Source: Archilochus colubris (taxonomy: Eukaryota; Chordata; Aves; Apodiformes; Trochilidae). From it: a stretch of 64,000 nucleotides of DNA. The stretch is from positions 12,473,403 to 12,537,402 of the forward strand of contig CM041090.1 of the NCBI GenBank assembly GCA_023079485.1. Reading direction: 5' to 3'. The notes beneath the pieces were generated by a model. The model saw nothing but the letters and a program-made list of their open reading frames with translations. It made no database searches and had not been told where the DNA came from. This document shows, piece by piece, positions 38,386-49,676 of this stretch. Within the stretch, counting starts at the first letter, position 1. The number at the start of each line of letters is the position of its first letter. The position numbers and the translations under genes were made by a program.

Positions 38386-41300
38386 TGGGCATTTTCTATC
38401 ACTGAAGGTTGGAGAGCAGAACCTAGGTAATCTGATTATATTCCTGGCTCTCATTATCAAAATCATCCAAATTGATACGCCATGGCCCCATGGATTACAT
38501 TTGCACAAACAACCTCAGTTCACAAGCTTGAAAATCCTCAGGCATTTCATTTTGCAACTCTGCATGCCCTTCACACACTCATTACATACCCCTGGTACCA
38601 CCAATCATGATTTCTCCATGAAATCTTGCAAAATTCGAGTAAGAACCAACCATCTCCATTTATTTTTGCATTACATCAGTAGAGCAGTGCAATAGCATTT
38701 GCACTACAATTGTAACTGACAATGAGATAAATTGCCCCCTGAAGAGTACACAGACCTACCTACCCTAAGTCCATACTACTAAGAAACCTCCATTCTATTC
38801 TTGCTCCCAAAGGGAGCAAAGACCAATGACTAACAGGAGCCTTATGTCTTTCAAACATACCAGTTCGGTGCATGAGGTCAGCTACTTATGTAGATTTAAA
38901 AAAAAAAAAACAAAAAAACACCCAGAATTTCCTCTTTTAAATGTATAGGCCTTAACTCTGAATCCTGAATTAGCTTCTTTACATCTTTAAAAAATGTGTT
39001 CCTGTTCAAGGCTCAACATGCACCAGCCTCAACCACAGGGTTCATATTAAGGCTGTACTGGGATCCAGAGGAAGCAGGGAAAGAAGCAGCTAGGGCAAAG
39101 AGCACTTCATCACTTCTGAGAGGCTGAGAAGCTTCTAGGAAGCTACATAAAAACTCCTAAATCAGAGCAGGTTCTGCAGTCCCACCTTTCACTACCTTAC
39201 TTAATCCTTTCAAAAGGTTAAAGACAGAGAAGTCAGTTCTGCCCTCGAGGTTTATAGCACTTCACCAAAACTGTACTGCACAATTTTCTGAAAAAGAAAT
39301 AAAAAATCAAAAATTAAAAACCCCAGGCAGGAACTCTCACTGAGAGTTACACCTTAACTAATCCCAGGTTTATTTAGGGAAGGCAGTCAGACTCAGTAAC
39401 AATTCTTAATAAACTTAACACTAGTTTTCAGTAATTACTTGTCTTATTAATGAAAATTTTGATAGTTCTGGTTGCCACACTTGCTTGTTAGCAGCATTTG
39501 ACCTGACAAAAAATGCAACAAATCAGTTTCATTTTTGTTTTGACAAACTTGGGTTAGTACCACAATTTGTCAGCACAAGTAAAAGAAGAAAGGTAATTGT
39601 CAACAGTTGTCAGGTCACTTTGGGTAAGACCTACATATTTGGTACCACTTTCCTGGAGTTGGTTTTTTTTTGATGGTTATGTTTTGGTTTTTCCTTAAAA
39701 AAAGACAACTTTTTCATAGACATTAATGACATCTGTTCTTGCAAACCATTCAAACCAAACACTGGCTCACAGGATTTCTTTAGGAATTCTTAACAGGCGA
39801 GTGTTTGGCTTGCTGCTGCATTGTAAGGATAATAAGACTTCCTCACCTAACTATAGTATTAACACACAGCAGTAGTCAGAATTATCAAACAAGAGTGAAT
39901 GCATCTGGGGGAAAAAATAAAAGGGGAAAAAAAAATTAATTTTTTAAGATGGTTCAGATGTTTGGACAGTACATGTTTGGGGAATTCTTGTGTAACACAC
40001 ACATAAAAAACTATTTTCTTCTGAATGGGAGTGTGGTATCAGGCAGCAATGCAGATGGAGCATAGTAACAGCCCAAGTTTCTGTGGCCTATTTTCCCTGT
40101 TTGAAATGAAGTATTTACTGTTATATGTGTGTGTTATATCTTGTGATCTCCTTGAATATATAGATGCACTTATTATCATTGTATTTGGGCTGTTTTATTA
40201 GTACCATTATTTATTTTCCCTACCTTACTTGGAGCATTGGGAATCAGGGTCTGCAGCTGTGTATAGCAAGTCAGTTGTTATTTAATTGGAGCTACATTTA
40301 TAAACCATTTCAGTACTCAAAGCACTGAAATGCAAATTTTGTCTCTTAGTGTATCTGAAGATTTGTTGGTCACTTGGTTTTGTGGTATTTGTTTTTCTAA
40401 AAATTCTTTTCTTGCTATATCTGGAGAGAAACAGTGAATATAAAATGCTGAATATATCTAAATTAATATATATTCTTTTGGCAAACTGATAGCAGAAATA
40501 CCAGCATGAACATTATGTAAAAGACAAGCTTTAAAAGATGTGAAAACACATTCACTTAAAATGTCTGCTTACTTCCTACAAGGAAGTGCTGTTCAACACT
40601 TCCATAGTCCAAGGGACTTTTCCCTGGTATTTTTCAAGCAGAGAGATACCGAGTTTACCCTGATACCGTATACCATAAAATATATCATATACAACATGAT
40701 ACCACCTTGTATATGAGAAAACATGCAGACAAAAGTGCCAGATTTTTAAAAGATTATAGCCCAAGCACCAGCAGAAAAAAAAAATTAAAAATCTTCCCTT
40801 AGAGTACTAGAAAACTAAGAGCAAGAAATGTATTGCTATTGTCTTAAGTCTAGAAACAAATGTCGATACAGCATACCAAAGGAGTATCCAGTGCCCTTCC
40901 TACCATCAAAAAACCAAGCATCACTGAATATTTTTTCTGCTGAATACCAAGACTGGTGAGAAGACACATCTAACAAAGTATTAGAAAGTATAAAAGAGGT
41001 TATAAAAATGTTAACATCTTACCGATTTTTAATTTGAAATACTCGGGCAACATTTGTTACCATTAATTAAATAAATGCTTCACAACTACAAATACTTTCA
41101 AAAGAGGAACGAGTATCTTCCAGGCAGAGAGAGGAAGAACAAATTCCATGTTTTCAAGGACCTTTTAATTTTTGTCTATGACCAATTCCAAACATTGTTA
41201 TTGTGCAAACTGCACCAGTTAAAATTTGCTTGCTTAAACACTGCTGCACATTAGAACTGAGAAGAGAAAGGCTAAGATGGTTCCTTTTTCATATATCCAT

Positions 41301-44300
41301 AGAGAAACTGGGATTCTCAACAACATGGCCACTCCTAGCCATCTTTCAAATTTCTTTAAGGAAACTGCAACATGATCCAATCAAGAAAGAGTAAGAGGGT
41401 GAAAACAGACATTTAAAAGTTAAAACACCCCCGTTTAAGAAAATGTACATTGTATGCTGTATCATAGTTACTTTTTTTGAATGAGGGGAGTAAAAAAAAA
41501 CAAAACAGTGAAAAAAAAGACATAAGTATTTCCTGTGTCTCCTTGTTAAGCTTGTGTCAATATTCTAAAAAGTATTTTTTATTTCTGGTGTTTGTCATAT
41601 CCCATCAGACCATCACCAATGTATACAATAACTGCAGATATACACAATAATGGGTAAATAACAAACAAAATGCCAGTGTTTAGCAAAAAAACACAAATCA
41701 CCAGAAATTCCCTCAGCTTTAATCCTGTGACTTCCAATTCTGGGAAGATATATTCCTTTCATGGAATTTCTCTACTTTTGAAACATATGCCGATGTCCTC
41801 ATTGCCACTTTAACCCTTCAAGAATATTACATTTTAATGAACAAACAAGGAAAATACTAATTTTTTAATTCAAACATTATCACTTTCTCCAGCTAGGCTG
41901 CAGCATCCAAAAAGCGTTTTTCTGCAATACCACAGTAATCAAGGAATGTTGCTAAGGTGAACCCTTTTTTCAAAATAAAACAAATAAAAACTAAAAAACC
42001 CTGACTCCCAGATTACATAACATGCAAATTCAGTTTCACCTTCAAAATAGTGTCACATCACATCAAGCCAAAGAGACGAGAAGAAGCAGTTCATGAAAAG
42101 CCTCCCCAGAAGAAAATCTATCAGAACTGTCATGATTTGATATTATCACCTCATTTAGAAGATGCTTTCCTAAATAAATAAAAAAAAAATTAAAAAAAAA
42201 AATCTGACTTTAAAAAAATTCTTTACATGAAGAGATGAAGAATTCCAAATTCTATATTCCAAAGTCTAGAAAATTAGCCTCCTGAAAAGTGGCCAATTTA
42301 TTAGTTCCTTCCAGAACTAATAAAGCCAAACTAGTTTGCTTTACTTTCTGCAGTATCATCTCATGTTCTTCTTTGAGTATCTGGGCTTGTAATACATGGC
42401 ATTCTGGATCACAAATGAAGTATAAACAGTATTTTTTAAAAATTCAAAGACGACATGAACATATAAAGTAGTTTGGATTGAAAAAGTAAAGCTGAACTAA
42501 ATTTTTAAAAATAATACCTATGTTTATAACATCATAATCTAGAGGCTGTTAAACATACAGCATTAATATACACTCAGTGATTTTTTAATTTATAATATCT
42601 TGAATTAAGTTATCCAGGAAAATTAGTATAAGATTACTATCTCTTTTTTTAACAAAACAATAAGCATATGACAGAGCAAATCTGTAAAAACACAGTACAT
42701 AAAAGCAATTTTGAATATAATTCAAGAGCACAAGAATTCCCTGAAAAAGGAGGCCACCTGCAACACAGAGCAAAGTAAACAAGCCAATAAAGCATTGCTC
42801 CTGCTTCTCAATAACAGCAACTCAGACTCCATCTTAAGCCTGTCATCATTCATCCCTACTGAATGGGGACTACATAACGTAACAATTATTCTGCTTTAGC
42901 TAACACTAACATTTCCAGACAGCAATAAAATCTGCCACCAAAACAGGAATTTCATGCAGTGTTTGCTGACCTGCCTGCTTTGACATTATTAAGTTGCATT
43001 AACAGCAAATTGACCCACGAGCCCACAAATCCTACTAATTCCTTCATTTAAAAACTGAGAGTATTTGTGAACACCACATCGTGTTCCTGCTGACCACACT
43101 GACTGCACAACACAGAGGAAAAAGCAAAAAAAGATCTGGAGGTACACAAATGCTCTCATTTAACTAACACAAAACACAACAGTATCACTGCAAGAACAAT
43201 ACAAAAATCATCAACAAGGATTCATCTGTGGCAATCAGAATTTCAGGAGGCTGTCTGCCGTATGTTCATAAATGACTGGAAACTTAGTAGTCCTTAACGC
43301 TGCTTTTAAATTAAACTTTCCCACTATCACTGAGAATTTAACATCATTAACCGAGGTCAAACTCCAGGCACCACGAATGTTTTTATCTTGCTTCATAAAA
43401 TGAAGTTTTATAAACAAAAAAGAATGCTTTATTACCAGAACATTCTCGGTACCCACAAATGACACAAAATGACCAGCAAAGTACCAGTGTTCGCCCTTAT
43501 ATGCCCAGAGATTTATTAATGAATTCAAGGCCATTGATGTAATCAATTATACTGATAAAATTAAACACAGTGAACTTTTAATGTATGATGAACACCAATT
43601 TGTAGACCTGCCCTATTTTCATGAATGGTTTATTTGGCGTTTCAATCATATTTCCCAGTCATTTAAAGTGATTCACTTGTGCAATGTGCAAAATCAACCA
43701 AAGAGGAGCAACCCTGGACTAGGCAAAATTCTGTAAAAAGAAAAAAATCAAACTAAATCGAGAAGAGAAACATTTTTTTTGCTCTGATATTCTAATAAAC
43801 AAAGGGAAAAAAAAAATCTATAATTTGACATAAAGCACTGTTACAGTGCTTTATCCATTTAGCTCTGTAACAATGCCGAAGTAACTCAAAGCAAATACTC
43901 TATGTGAGCTTTCCTTTCTGGTTTTAAGGAAAGGTTGGTAATCTTTCAGGTATTCTTTTAGGCTGCACTAACAACAAAGCCTCCTACATCCACGAATGTG
44001 TAACGAAGAATTGCCTTAGTGTAATTTGTTAAGATAATGAAATAGAGCTTTCATGAACGGCGCACATCACCCTTTGAGCATGGGCAACCACAAAACAGTT
44101 ACATCAAACAAATACAGTGTCGGCTTTGGGGATCCCTCATCACCCGAGTTTTGCTTTATTTTATTTTTTGAATGATGTAAAAATATGGTTAATATCCTGA
44201 CCTCTAAGCAGTTTATGCCGTATTACAAATATTTCCCTGTTATTCTGATTATTTCAGAGGTCTTTTCAGCCATGGCGTAGGTTAAAAGGAAATGACAATT

Positions 44301-44999
44301 GCTAATCTGGCACAAAATCAGCAATGCAGTTCATTTTTGTCTCTCTACTTAGTTGTCTTCCCTGTTACCTGTATTTTGTAACAGACAACGTTTTCAGATT
44401 TCTCATTAGGTATGACTGACTTCCTTCCATAACACGCTCATATCTTGCAGATGTGACACAGTGTAGTTCAGTCACACGTAAATTATACAAAATGGATTGG
44501 CACACTGTCTTGAAAACACGTTCATAACAATGAATTTGATTTTCAGTATTGCATTTGAGTCTGTATTTACGGAAGGGAAAGTATTTCTGAATAAGGCTCT
44601 GGTTTTCTGAATAAAACTCTTCCCTGCTTAAATGTTAGATGGTATATCGAAAAGGTACTTCCGAATTAATGCTCCTTTACAGGAAAATGACAAACGCAAA
44701 CCATAAAAAACACTTCCCTCCCCTCGTCCCCCTCATTTTTCCAGCGACTTCCCATGCTGGCAGCCGTAAGCCCTCTTTCTGCTGCCCTCCCCGATAAACC
44801 TGCCGGCCTGGCTGCCTCTCCCTTCCCATGGAGGTCTGATCTGCGAGGCTGCTGAATGCAGACACTGTACTGCACTGTGAATGGACAGCCAGGTATTTTA
44901 TGAATGGAGCGGATCACGTGCTCCCAGCACCTCCCCGAGCTGATATTTCCCACATAACTGTGTCAACAAGCAGCGAACAGCACATATTAATACAGCAGG

Positions 45000-45600
45000 T
45001 CCTGGAGACCTTCCTCCGCCAGCCGCCGGCTGCGGGCTGCTCCTTCGCACCGGAGCAGCAGCGCCAGGCGCTCTGCAGGGCAGGTTTTGCCGCAGGTCAG
45101 CGGTGATGACAGCAATATTTTTTTCGTTATTTTTTTTTTTTTTTATGAATGGAGATTGTGGTATGCAAATGAGAGCGATTCACAAAAAAGGAAACATGGC
45201 GGCGGCCCCGGCTCCCGGCCCTGCGGGCGCCGCAGCGGCTCCTGAACGACCCGGCCCGGCCCGCTCCACGGCCGGTAGCGCCCACTCCCCGGGCCCCGCA
45301 CCCCCGCGGGGTTCTGCTCCTCGGGGAGCACAACGCCGCGTTGGGGGCAGCGCAGGGGAAGGAGGTGCGCGGGCTTTGCTCGGGGGGGAGGCAGCGAAAG
45401 GGGGGAACCCTTTTTCCCAGGCGGAGGAGGAGACCCCTCCGCGCCCTGCCAGCCCCGCCGGCTGCTCGCCCTCCACCCGCCGCTACCTGCCGGCACAATG
45501 GGCGCTCGGCAGGCCCCCTCCCCAGCGCCATGGCCGCGGCTGCCGCCGCATCATTCATAAAATCAGCCCGAGCACAGACCGACATCGCCAACCGTAACGC
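45000..45600. promoter_or_regulatory. secondary GC-rich block in intron 1, possible alternative promoter
   Basis: A CpG-dense block about 0.9 kb downstream of SPRED1 exon 1. At 45193-45203 it carries AACATGGCGGC-type sequence matching the YY1 consensus (AAnATGGCGGC). A perfect octamer ATGCAAAT lies just before it, at about 45163-45170. GC-box-like runs are frequent. YY1 motifs are typically placed just downstream of CpG-promoter start sites. No initiator is proven. It may simply be a shoulder of the SPRED1 CpG island. Confidence 0.45.
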
Positions 45601-45796
45601 CACAGCGATGAACTTCCCGGGAACAGGAAAAGTTTCAAAATCCTTTATGTTTTCCAATGCCGTAAAAGAACTCGGATGTTTCCTGACAAATATTCATCTC
45701 CTCCGACCCAAAATGTGTTTCAAAGATAGATTACACGCAGGGGGATACAACCGCGCACACACATTCTCTGGATTTCCTCCAAACCAGTCACAGTAA
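45530..45796 (+). other. small + strand ORF with strong Kozak context, unrecognised
   Basis: An 88-codon ORF opens at gcgccATGG (G at -3, G at +4) with MAAAAAASFIKSARAQTDIA and runs beyond the GC-rich block into ordinary-composition sequence before TAA. A second ORF (45196-45597, 133 codons) in another frame opens at aaacATGG over the YY1 motif. It is Ala/Pro/Gly-rich, as expected of GC-rich noise. No family is recognised for either. They would need an antisense transcript from this block to be expressed. Confidence 0.15.
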
Positions 45797-45834
45797 ATAC
45801 ATGAATAGCTCCTTGAACTGTCCCCTTTCCCTTA

Positions 45835-45925
45835 AAAAGAAAAAAAAAAAAAAAAAAAAAAAAAGAAAAGAAAAAAGAAAAGTCCCAAGTGTTCATTAAA
45901 AGGGAAAGAAAAAAAAAAAGAAAAG
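45835..45925. repeat. A-rich simple repeat
   Basis: Twenty-four consecutive A at 45841-45864 with flanking GAAAA units, followed by a second A-rich run near 45908-45919. Confidence 0.9.
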
Positions 45926-46423
45926 AAGGGCTTTAGGGTAGGTTTAAGCTGTATTTACACTGACTGACTCATCCAATTAAAATTCAAGAGCAGTTTCCTG
46001 CAGGATGAAGCTCCCACACACTAGTTTCCATGTGAAATATCCACAAGTAATAGGATATTATCAGAGGTGGTACGTGCCGATACCTCTCTGGGCGTTCAAA
46101 ACCCATCCTCCCCCTTCCAGACACCATCATTACCTGCACCGTTTTCTACTGGGCTTTAACTAAACCACGCTTTTCTGGCCGTTGGCTCGCAGCCCTTCCA
46201 CACCAAGCTCCTTCACAAAGAGGGAGCTTTCTGAGCTTCCATATATGCGAGCAGAAATGCGCAGTACGCGCAGGGGGAGGCCGGGACACGTACGTGAGCG
46301 GGCAGAGGCCCCCGCGGGGCGCGGAACCGGGGGACGCGCCGAGCCCCAGCCCCGGCCCCAGCCCGACCCCGGGGCGGAGGGGAGAGCCGCCGCCGCGGCG
46401 GGGAGAGAGGAACGGCCGCTTAC

Positions 46424-46455
46424 TCGTTGTTAGAAGTCGCCGTCTCTTCGCTCAT
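46424..46455 (-). CDS. SPRED1: SPRED1 coding exon 1 (initiator ATG)
   Basis: The start codon at 46455-46453 lies in gaggagaaaATGAGC (A at -3) and opens MSEETATSNN plus GA of codon 11, followed by the donor GTAAGC. The human protein begins MSEETATSDND, so this is an essentially unchanged SPRED1 N-terminus; only residue 9 differs. The exon contributes 32 coding nt and ends in phase 2, which exon 2 completes with T to give Asp. It lies inside the CpG island, consistent with a broadly expressed TATA-less promoter. The 5' UTR extends to higher coordinates for an unknown distance. Confidence 0.95.
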
Positions 46456-46462
46456 TTTCTCC

Positions 46463-46540
46463 TCACCGCGATCCGACAGGGAGACGGAGCAGCACCGACG
46501 CAGCCAGGGCGCAGGCAGAACTCACCAGAAACTTCACCAT
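46463..46540 (-). promoter_or_regulatory. upstream ORF in the SPRED1 5' leader
   Basis: A 25-codon ORF opens in strong context (aacaATGG; A at -3, G at +4), reads MVKFLVSSACALAASVLL and onward, and stops at TGA 46465-46463, 7 nt before the SPRED1 ATG. The peptide is hydrophobic and signal-like. If in the mature leader, it would capture scanning ribosomes and reduce SPRED1 translation by forcing leaky scanning or reinitiation. A consensus donor CTG|GTGAGT sits inside it at 46526/46525. Splicing from there to exon 2 would hit an immediate TAA in that frame. Confidence 0.55.
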
Positions 46541-46943
46541 TGTTACCCCCCCGGTCTGCCCTCCCCGGCCAGGGCACGGGCAGCGTTGTGAAGTGAGGGA
46601 GAAGGAGGGGGGAAAGAAGGGGAGGAGGGGGACGACAGCGATCTTTATCCTGGAAACACGAAATCCTATGGTCCGGCGCTGGAGCGTATTTCCCCCTGTC
46701 TTTAGAGATGATGATGATGAAGGTGGTGGTGAACACAGCTGCAACAACCACGGATCTTCTGCTCTTGAACTGCCCCCAGTTAAACGGGAACAGAGTGCTG
46801 GAGACAAGGGAGGGCTCCTCGCCGCAAAAAGCTGCGCCGCACCGTCCTCCCGCTGCAGCTCATCTCCCGCTGCAGCCGCCTTCGCTGCTGCTGCCCTCCT
46901 CCACCTCTTCTTCTTCTTTTTCTCCTTCTTCCTCCACCTCCTC

Positions 46944-46961
46944 CTGCTGCTGCTGCTGCTG
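46944..46961. repeat. (CTG)6, read as (CAG)6 on the SPRED1 sense strand
   Basis: Six CTG units follow a pyrimidine stretch of ctt/ctc units (about 46896-46943). The repeat is about 490 nt upstream of the start codon, in the 5' UTR or proximal promoter. Confidence 0.9.
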
Positions 46962-47059
46962 TTCGGCCGCCTCCCTGCCCGCCCGCCTCCCGCGCCCAGC
47001 CGGGGCAGGCGGCCGCAGAAATTCCTCCAGACACCGGAGCCGCCACAGGCCGGGGCTGG

Positions 47060-47092
47060 CGGGGAGGAGGGGGGAAGGGAGAAAGGGGGGGG
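47060..47092 (+). repeat. G-quadruplex-type run in the promoter
   Basis: Runs of 4, 6, 3 and 8 G lie within about 33 nt on the + strand (ggggaggagggggg, gaaagggggggg). A similar series lies at 46595-46632. The SPRED1 sense strand carries the complementary C-rich sequence. Confidence 0.75.
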
Positions 47093-49644
47093 AGCAGAAC
47101 GGCTCAACTGGGTTCTCCCACCCCCTCCAAAGCGACGCCGAGCACTGCGGAGGGAGGACGAGCCGGCCCCGAGGAGAAGGCTGGTGACGGGGGGAGGGAG
47201 GCGTTTTAAACCAGCCTGGGGGTGGGAAGGGGGGGGACGGAGGAGAGAGAGGATGCGTCACGGCTGTTTATGCGAAGAGAGGAGCGGGGAGGGAGGGGAA
47301 GAGGAGCTGCTAGGGCGAGAGAGGAGCCCCAAGCCGCAGGACGCGGGGGAGAGGAGGTAGAAAGCCCGCGGGGAAGTTCAGCGGCAACGCTCCCTCCCCG
47401 GCAGCAACTCCATTAGCGGCCGCCGCCGCCTCGGCTCCTCGCAGCCGCCTCCGCCTCCTCCTCACAGGAAAACTGGGCGGAAGCGTTGACTTCAAGCTCC
47501 TTCCGCCGCCACAGCTTGATCCAAAATAACCACGGGGGAAAGGGAGGAGGGAGAGGAGAGAAGAGCGAGGGGAGGGAAGCAGTCCCCTTGACCCAGCTCC
47601 CGCCGCCCTCCCCGCGGCGCCCGGCGCCTGCCCTGCTCCCGAGTTTCCTGAAAGTAGTTCCCTTCCCCCCGGCGCTGCCTCGCGCGCTTCCCGAAGAGCG
47701 GAGGCCGCCGCACACGCACGGCGCCGCGGAGGGATACGCGAGTTTCCCCCTCCATCGCCCTCCTTCCTGGGCCGAGGGCGCGGGGCAGCGGCCGCCACTC
47801 CCGTCCCGGGGCCCGGCAGCCTCCGGCACCTTCCCCCCATCCCCTCCTCCCCCTCCCCGGCAGCGCGGCCGGCGGGCACCGCTCCGTACGGGGCGGTGCA
47901 GACCCCGGGGACTCGGCCGTGGACCGGAGCGGCTGGTCTGGGATGTGGCGGGAGGGGGCTACAGCCTGCGGCGGCCAGGGGGCTCGGGGCGGGGGCGGGT
48001 GAGCGACGGCAGGGCTCCGCGGGTCCGTGCCCGGGAGCCTCCGCCGGCGGGCTGGGTCTGCACTCTCTGCCTACTTTTTTTAAGCCGAGGTGAATGTAAC
48101 CGCTAAGTGTCCGGTAGCCGGCAAGAGGGGGGGACGGCGGCCGGGGAAGCGGGACCCACTCCCCCACCTCCCCGTGGCACGGATGTCTCCTCCCTCGGGG
48201 CCCCGCCGTTCGACAGAAGCGGCGCCGGTCAAGTGCGGGGACCGGCGGGCCGAGGAAGGCGGTCACATTAACCCGTGTCTCCTCTGCTCCGAATGATGCC
48301 GTGCGAGGCTGCGGGCAGCGTGCCGCCTATGGAGACGGGGTGCCGGACTCGCCTTCTGCCTTGGAGCGGCGAACCCTCCCTCTGCTCCTCGGTTCACAAA
48401 CTCCGGAAACTTGGGAGCGGTCCGAAGGGGTGAGATGGCAGGGAGGGAGCCTGAGACCCCGGCTCGGCCTCTCTGTAAGCGCTCGCTGCGATGGAGGCAC
48501 TTGCAGTGGATCCAGGCAAGCGCTGACATCGAGAAGCAGCAGCAGCAACCGAGCCCAAATCCCTGTTCAGGAACTTAGAAAGTAAACGTGCTGCTTGATC
48601 TGATGGAGAAGTGGAGCAGTGCTGCAAACCCCGAGGACTCAAAAATCATGAGTCAGACCGTCAAGTAAATGAGATTATAATAAAAGATTACATTGTGGTT
48701 TTGTCTGTTGGTTGGATTTTGATTTCTTCCTGCCTAACTTTTGTGTGCCTCCTTACCAACTGGTACATCTCATTGTCCGAATTTATGGAGTAAAACACTG
48801 TGATGCTACTGCAAGAGACATCACCTCCCCAAAGCATGTTCATTATCCCGGGCTTCTGCTGTACTTCCTCAGTTTTTCACAACTGTCCAAGAGCAGGTCT
48901 GTGTCAACTCTAATCCTATTTCGGGTTTTCCTGTAACTGTGAGACCTTTTTGCCTGTCACAGGAGCAGTGATGAGCTGTTCTTTCTTCCTGTTTGAAAAC
49001 GATGGGGCAAGATCCCTTGGCAATAATAACGTGTCTGATTCCCACACTACTGTTCGTTGGCTGCTTTTCCCAAGGAAGGGAGAGACTGGAACATGGGAAA
49101 TGAGGAGAAGGAGTTTCCATTGCTTCAAGGAAACCTGGAACGTCTCACGTCATCGTAAGACAGGCTACAAATGTGCATCATCTGTTTGAATGCACAAAAG
49201 CCTGGCAGTACTGTGTTTATCAAGGGTATTTATTAAGGAAATTCTTCCTTTTCGCCCAAGATTGGAGCTACAGCTTGTCTATGGGTCTTAATGCTGTCCA
49301 AAGATTTTTCTTGAAGGCATTTTATTTTTCAATGTGATTTAAAACTATGAGAAAATCTTGCAGTGATAAAAAAGTTTCAATTAGCTTTTTTTTTTTTTGG
49401 GGTGGGGGGTTTAGTTAAAGCATTTTAAACATAAATCTATTTTTATAATCTCTAGCAGGCAAAAAAGGGCATGTTTTATTTTTAGACAGTTTATGTTTGT
49501 TGAAGTATTCCTATGGATTGAAGTTCCGTGTTTCTATAATAGGATTCTACCATAAACATAATGGAATGATTATCATAAACTCCTATTGCTCTGTCTCTGG
49601 TAAAGGCACTATAACATTTCCAGCAGCTCACATCTCAAAGCTGC

Positions 49645-49676
49645 AATAATAGATATATATAATAGATATATAATAA
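49645..49676. repeat. (AT)n-type simple repeat
   Basis: Two copies of aatagatatata in tandem within an AT-only stretch. Confidence 0.8.

Larger units (their letters stand above)
10250..46423 (-). other. SPRED1: SPRED1 intron 1
   Basis: A 36.2 kb AT-rich intron with donor GTAAGC at 46423 and acceptor CAG at 10252-10250. It contains CR1 fragments at about 14.7-15.3, 17.2-17.7 and 27.7-27.9 kb, an LTR-like remnant near 20 kb, simple repeats, the 37.4-38.4 kb polypurine tract and a GC-rich block near 45 kb. I recognise no gene or known RNA in 10250-14660, 15286-17165, 20361-27714, 27894-37364 or 38386-44999. A pseudo-exon at 24362-24505 was considered and rejected. Confidence 0.9.
46456..48530 (-). 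promoter_or_regulatory. SPRED1: SPRED1 CpG-island promoter and 5' UTR
   Basis: A roughly 2 kb CpG- and GC-rich stretch upstream of the start codon, ending abruptly at AT-rich DNA near 48540; GC-rich sequence also continues about 200 bp past exon 1 into intron 1. It contains many GC-box-type runs (ggggcggg, gggcgggggc), a CRE-like half site (tgcgtcacgg, near 47254) and G-runs on the + strand, with no convincing TATA box on the minus strand. An NRF1-like tgcgcagtacgcgca lies at about 46257-46271, just inside intron 1. The transcription start cannot be fixed from sequence alone. Confidence 0.85.

Noticed and set aside
37330..38508. Long minus-strand ORFs of 392, 325 and 309 codons, Phe/Ser/Leu-rich
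   Set aside because: They read through the polypyrimidine complement of the purine tract. Stop codons need A or G, so all three frames stay open by composition. Not genes.
47310..48266. 318-codon minus-strand ORF in the CpG island, and overlapping long ORFs on both strands at 45.1-48.5 kb
   Set aside because: Low-complexity Arg/Gly/Pro/Ala translations in overlapping frames, typical of GC-rich promoter DNA with few stops; no domain recognised.
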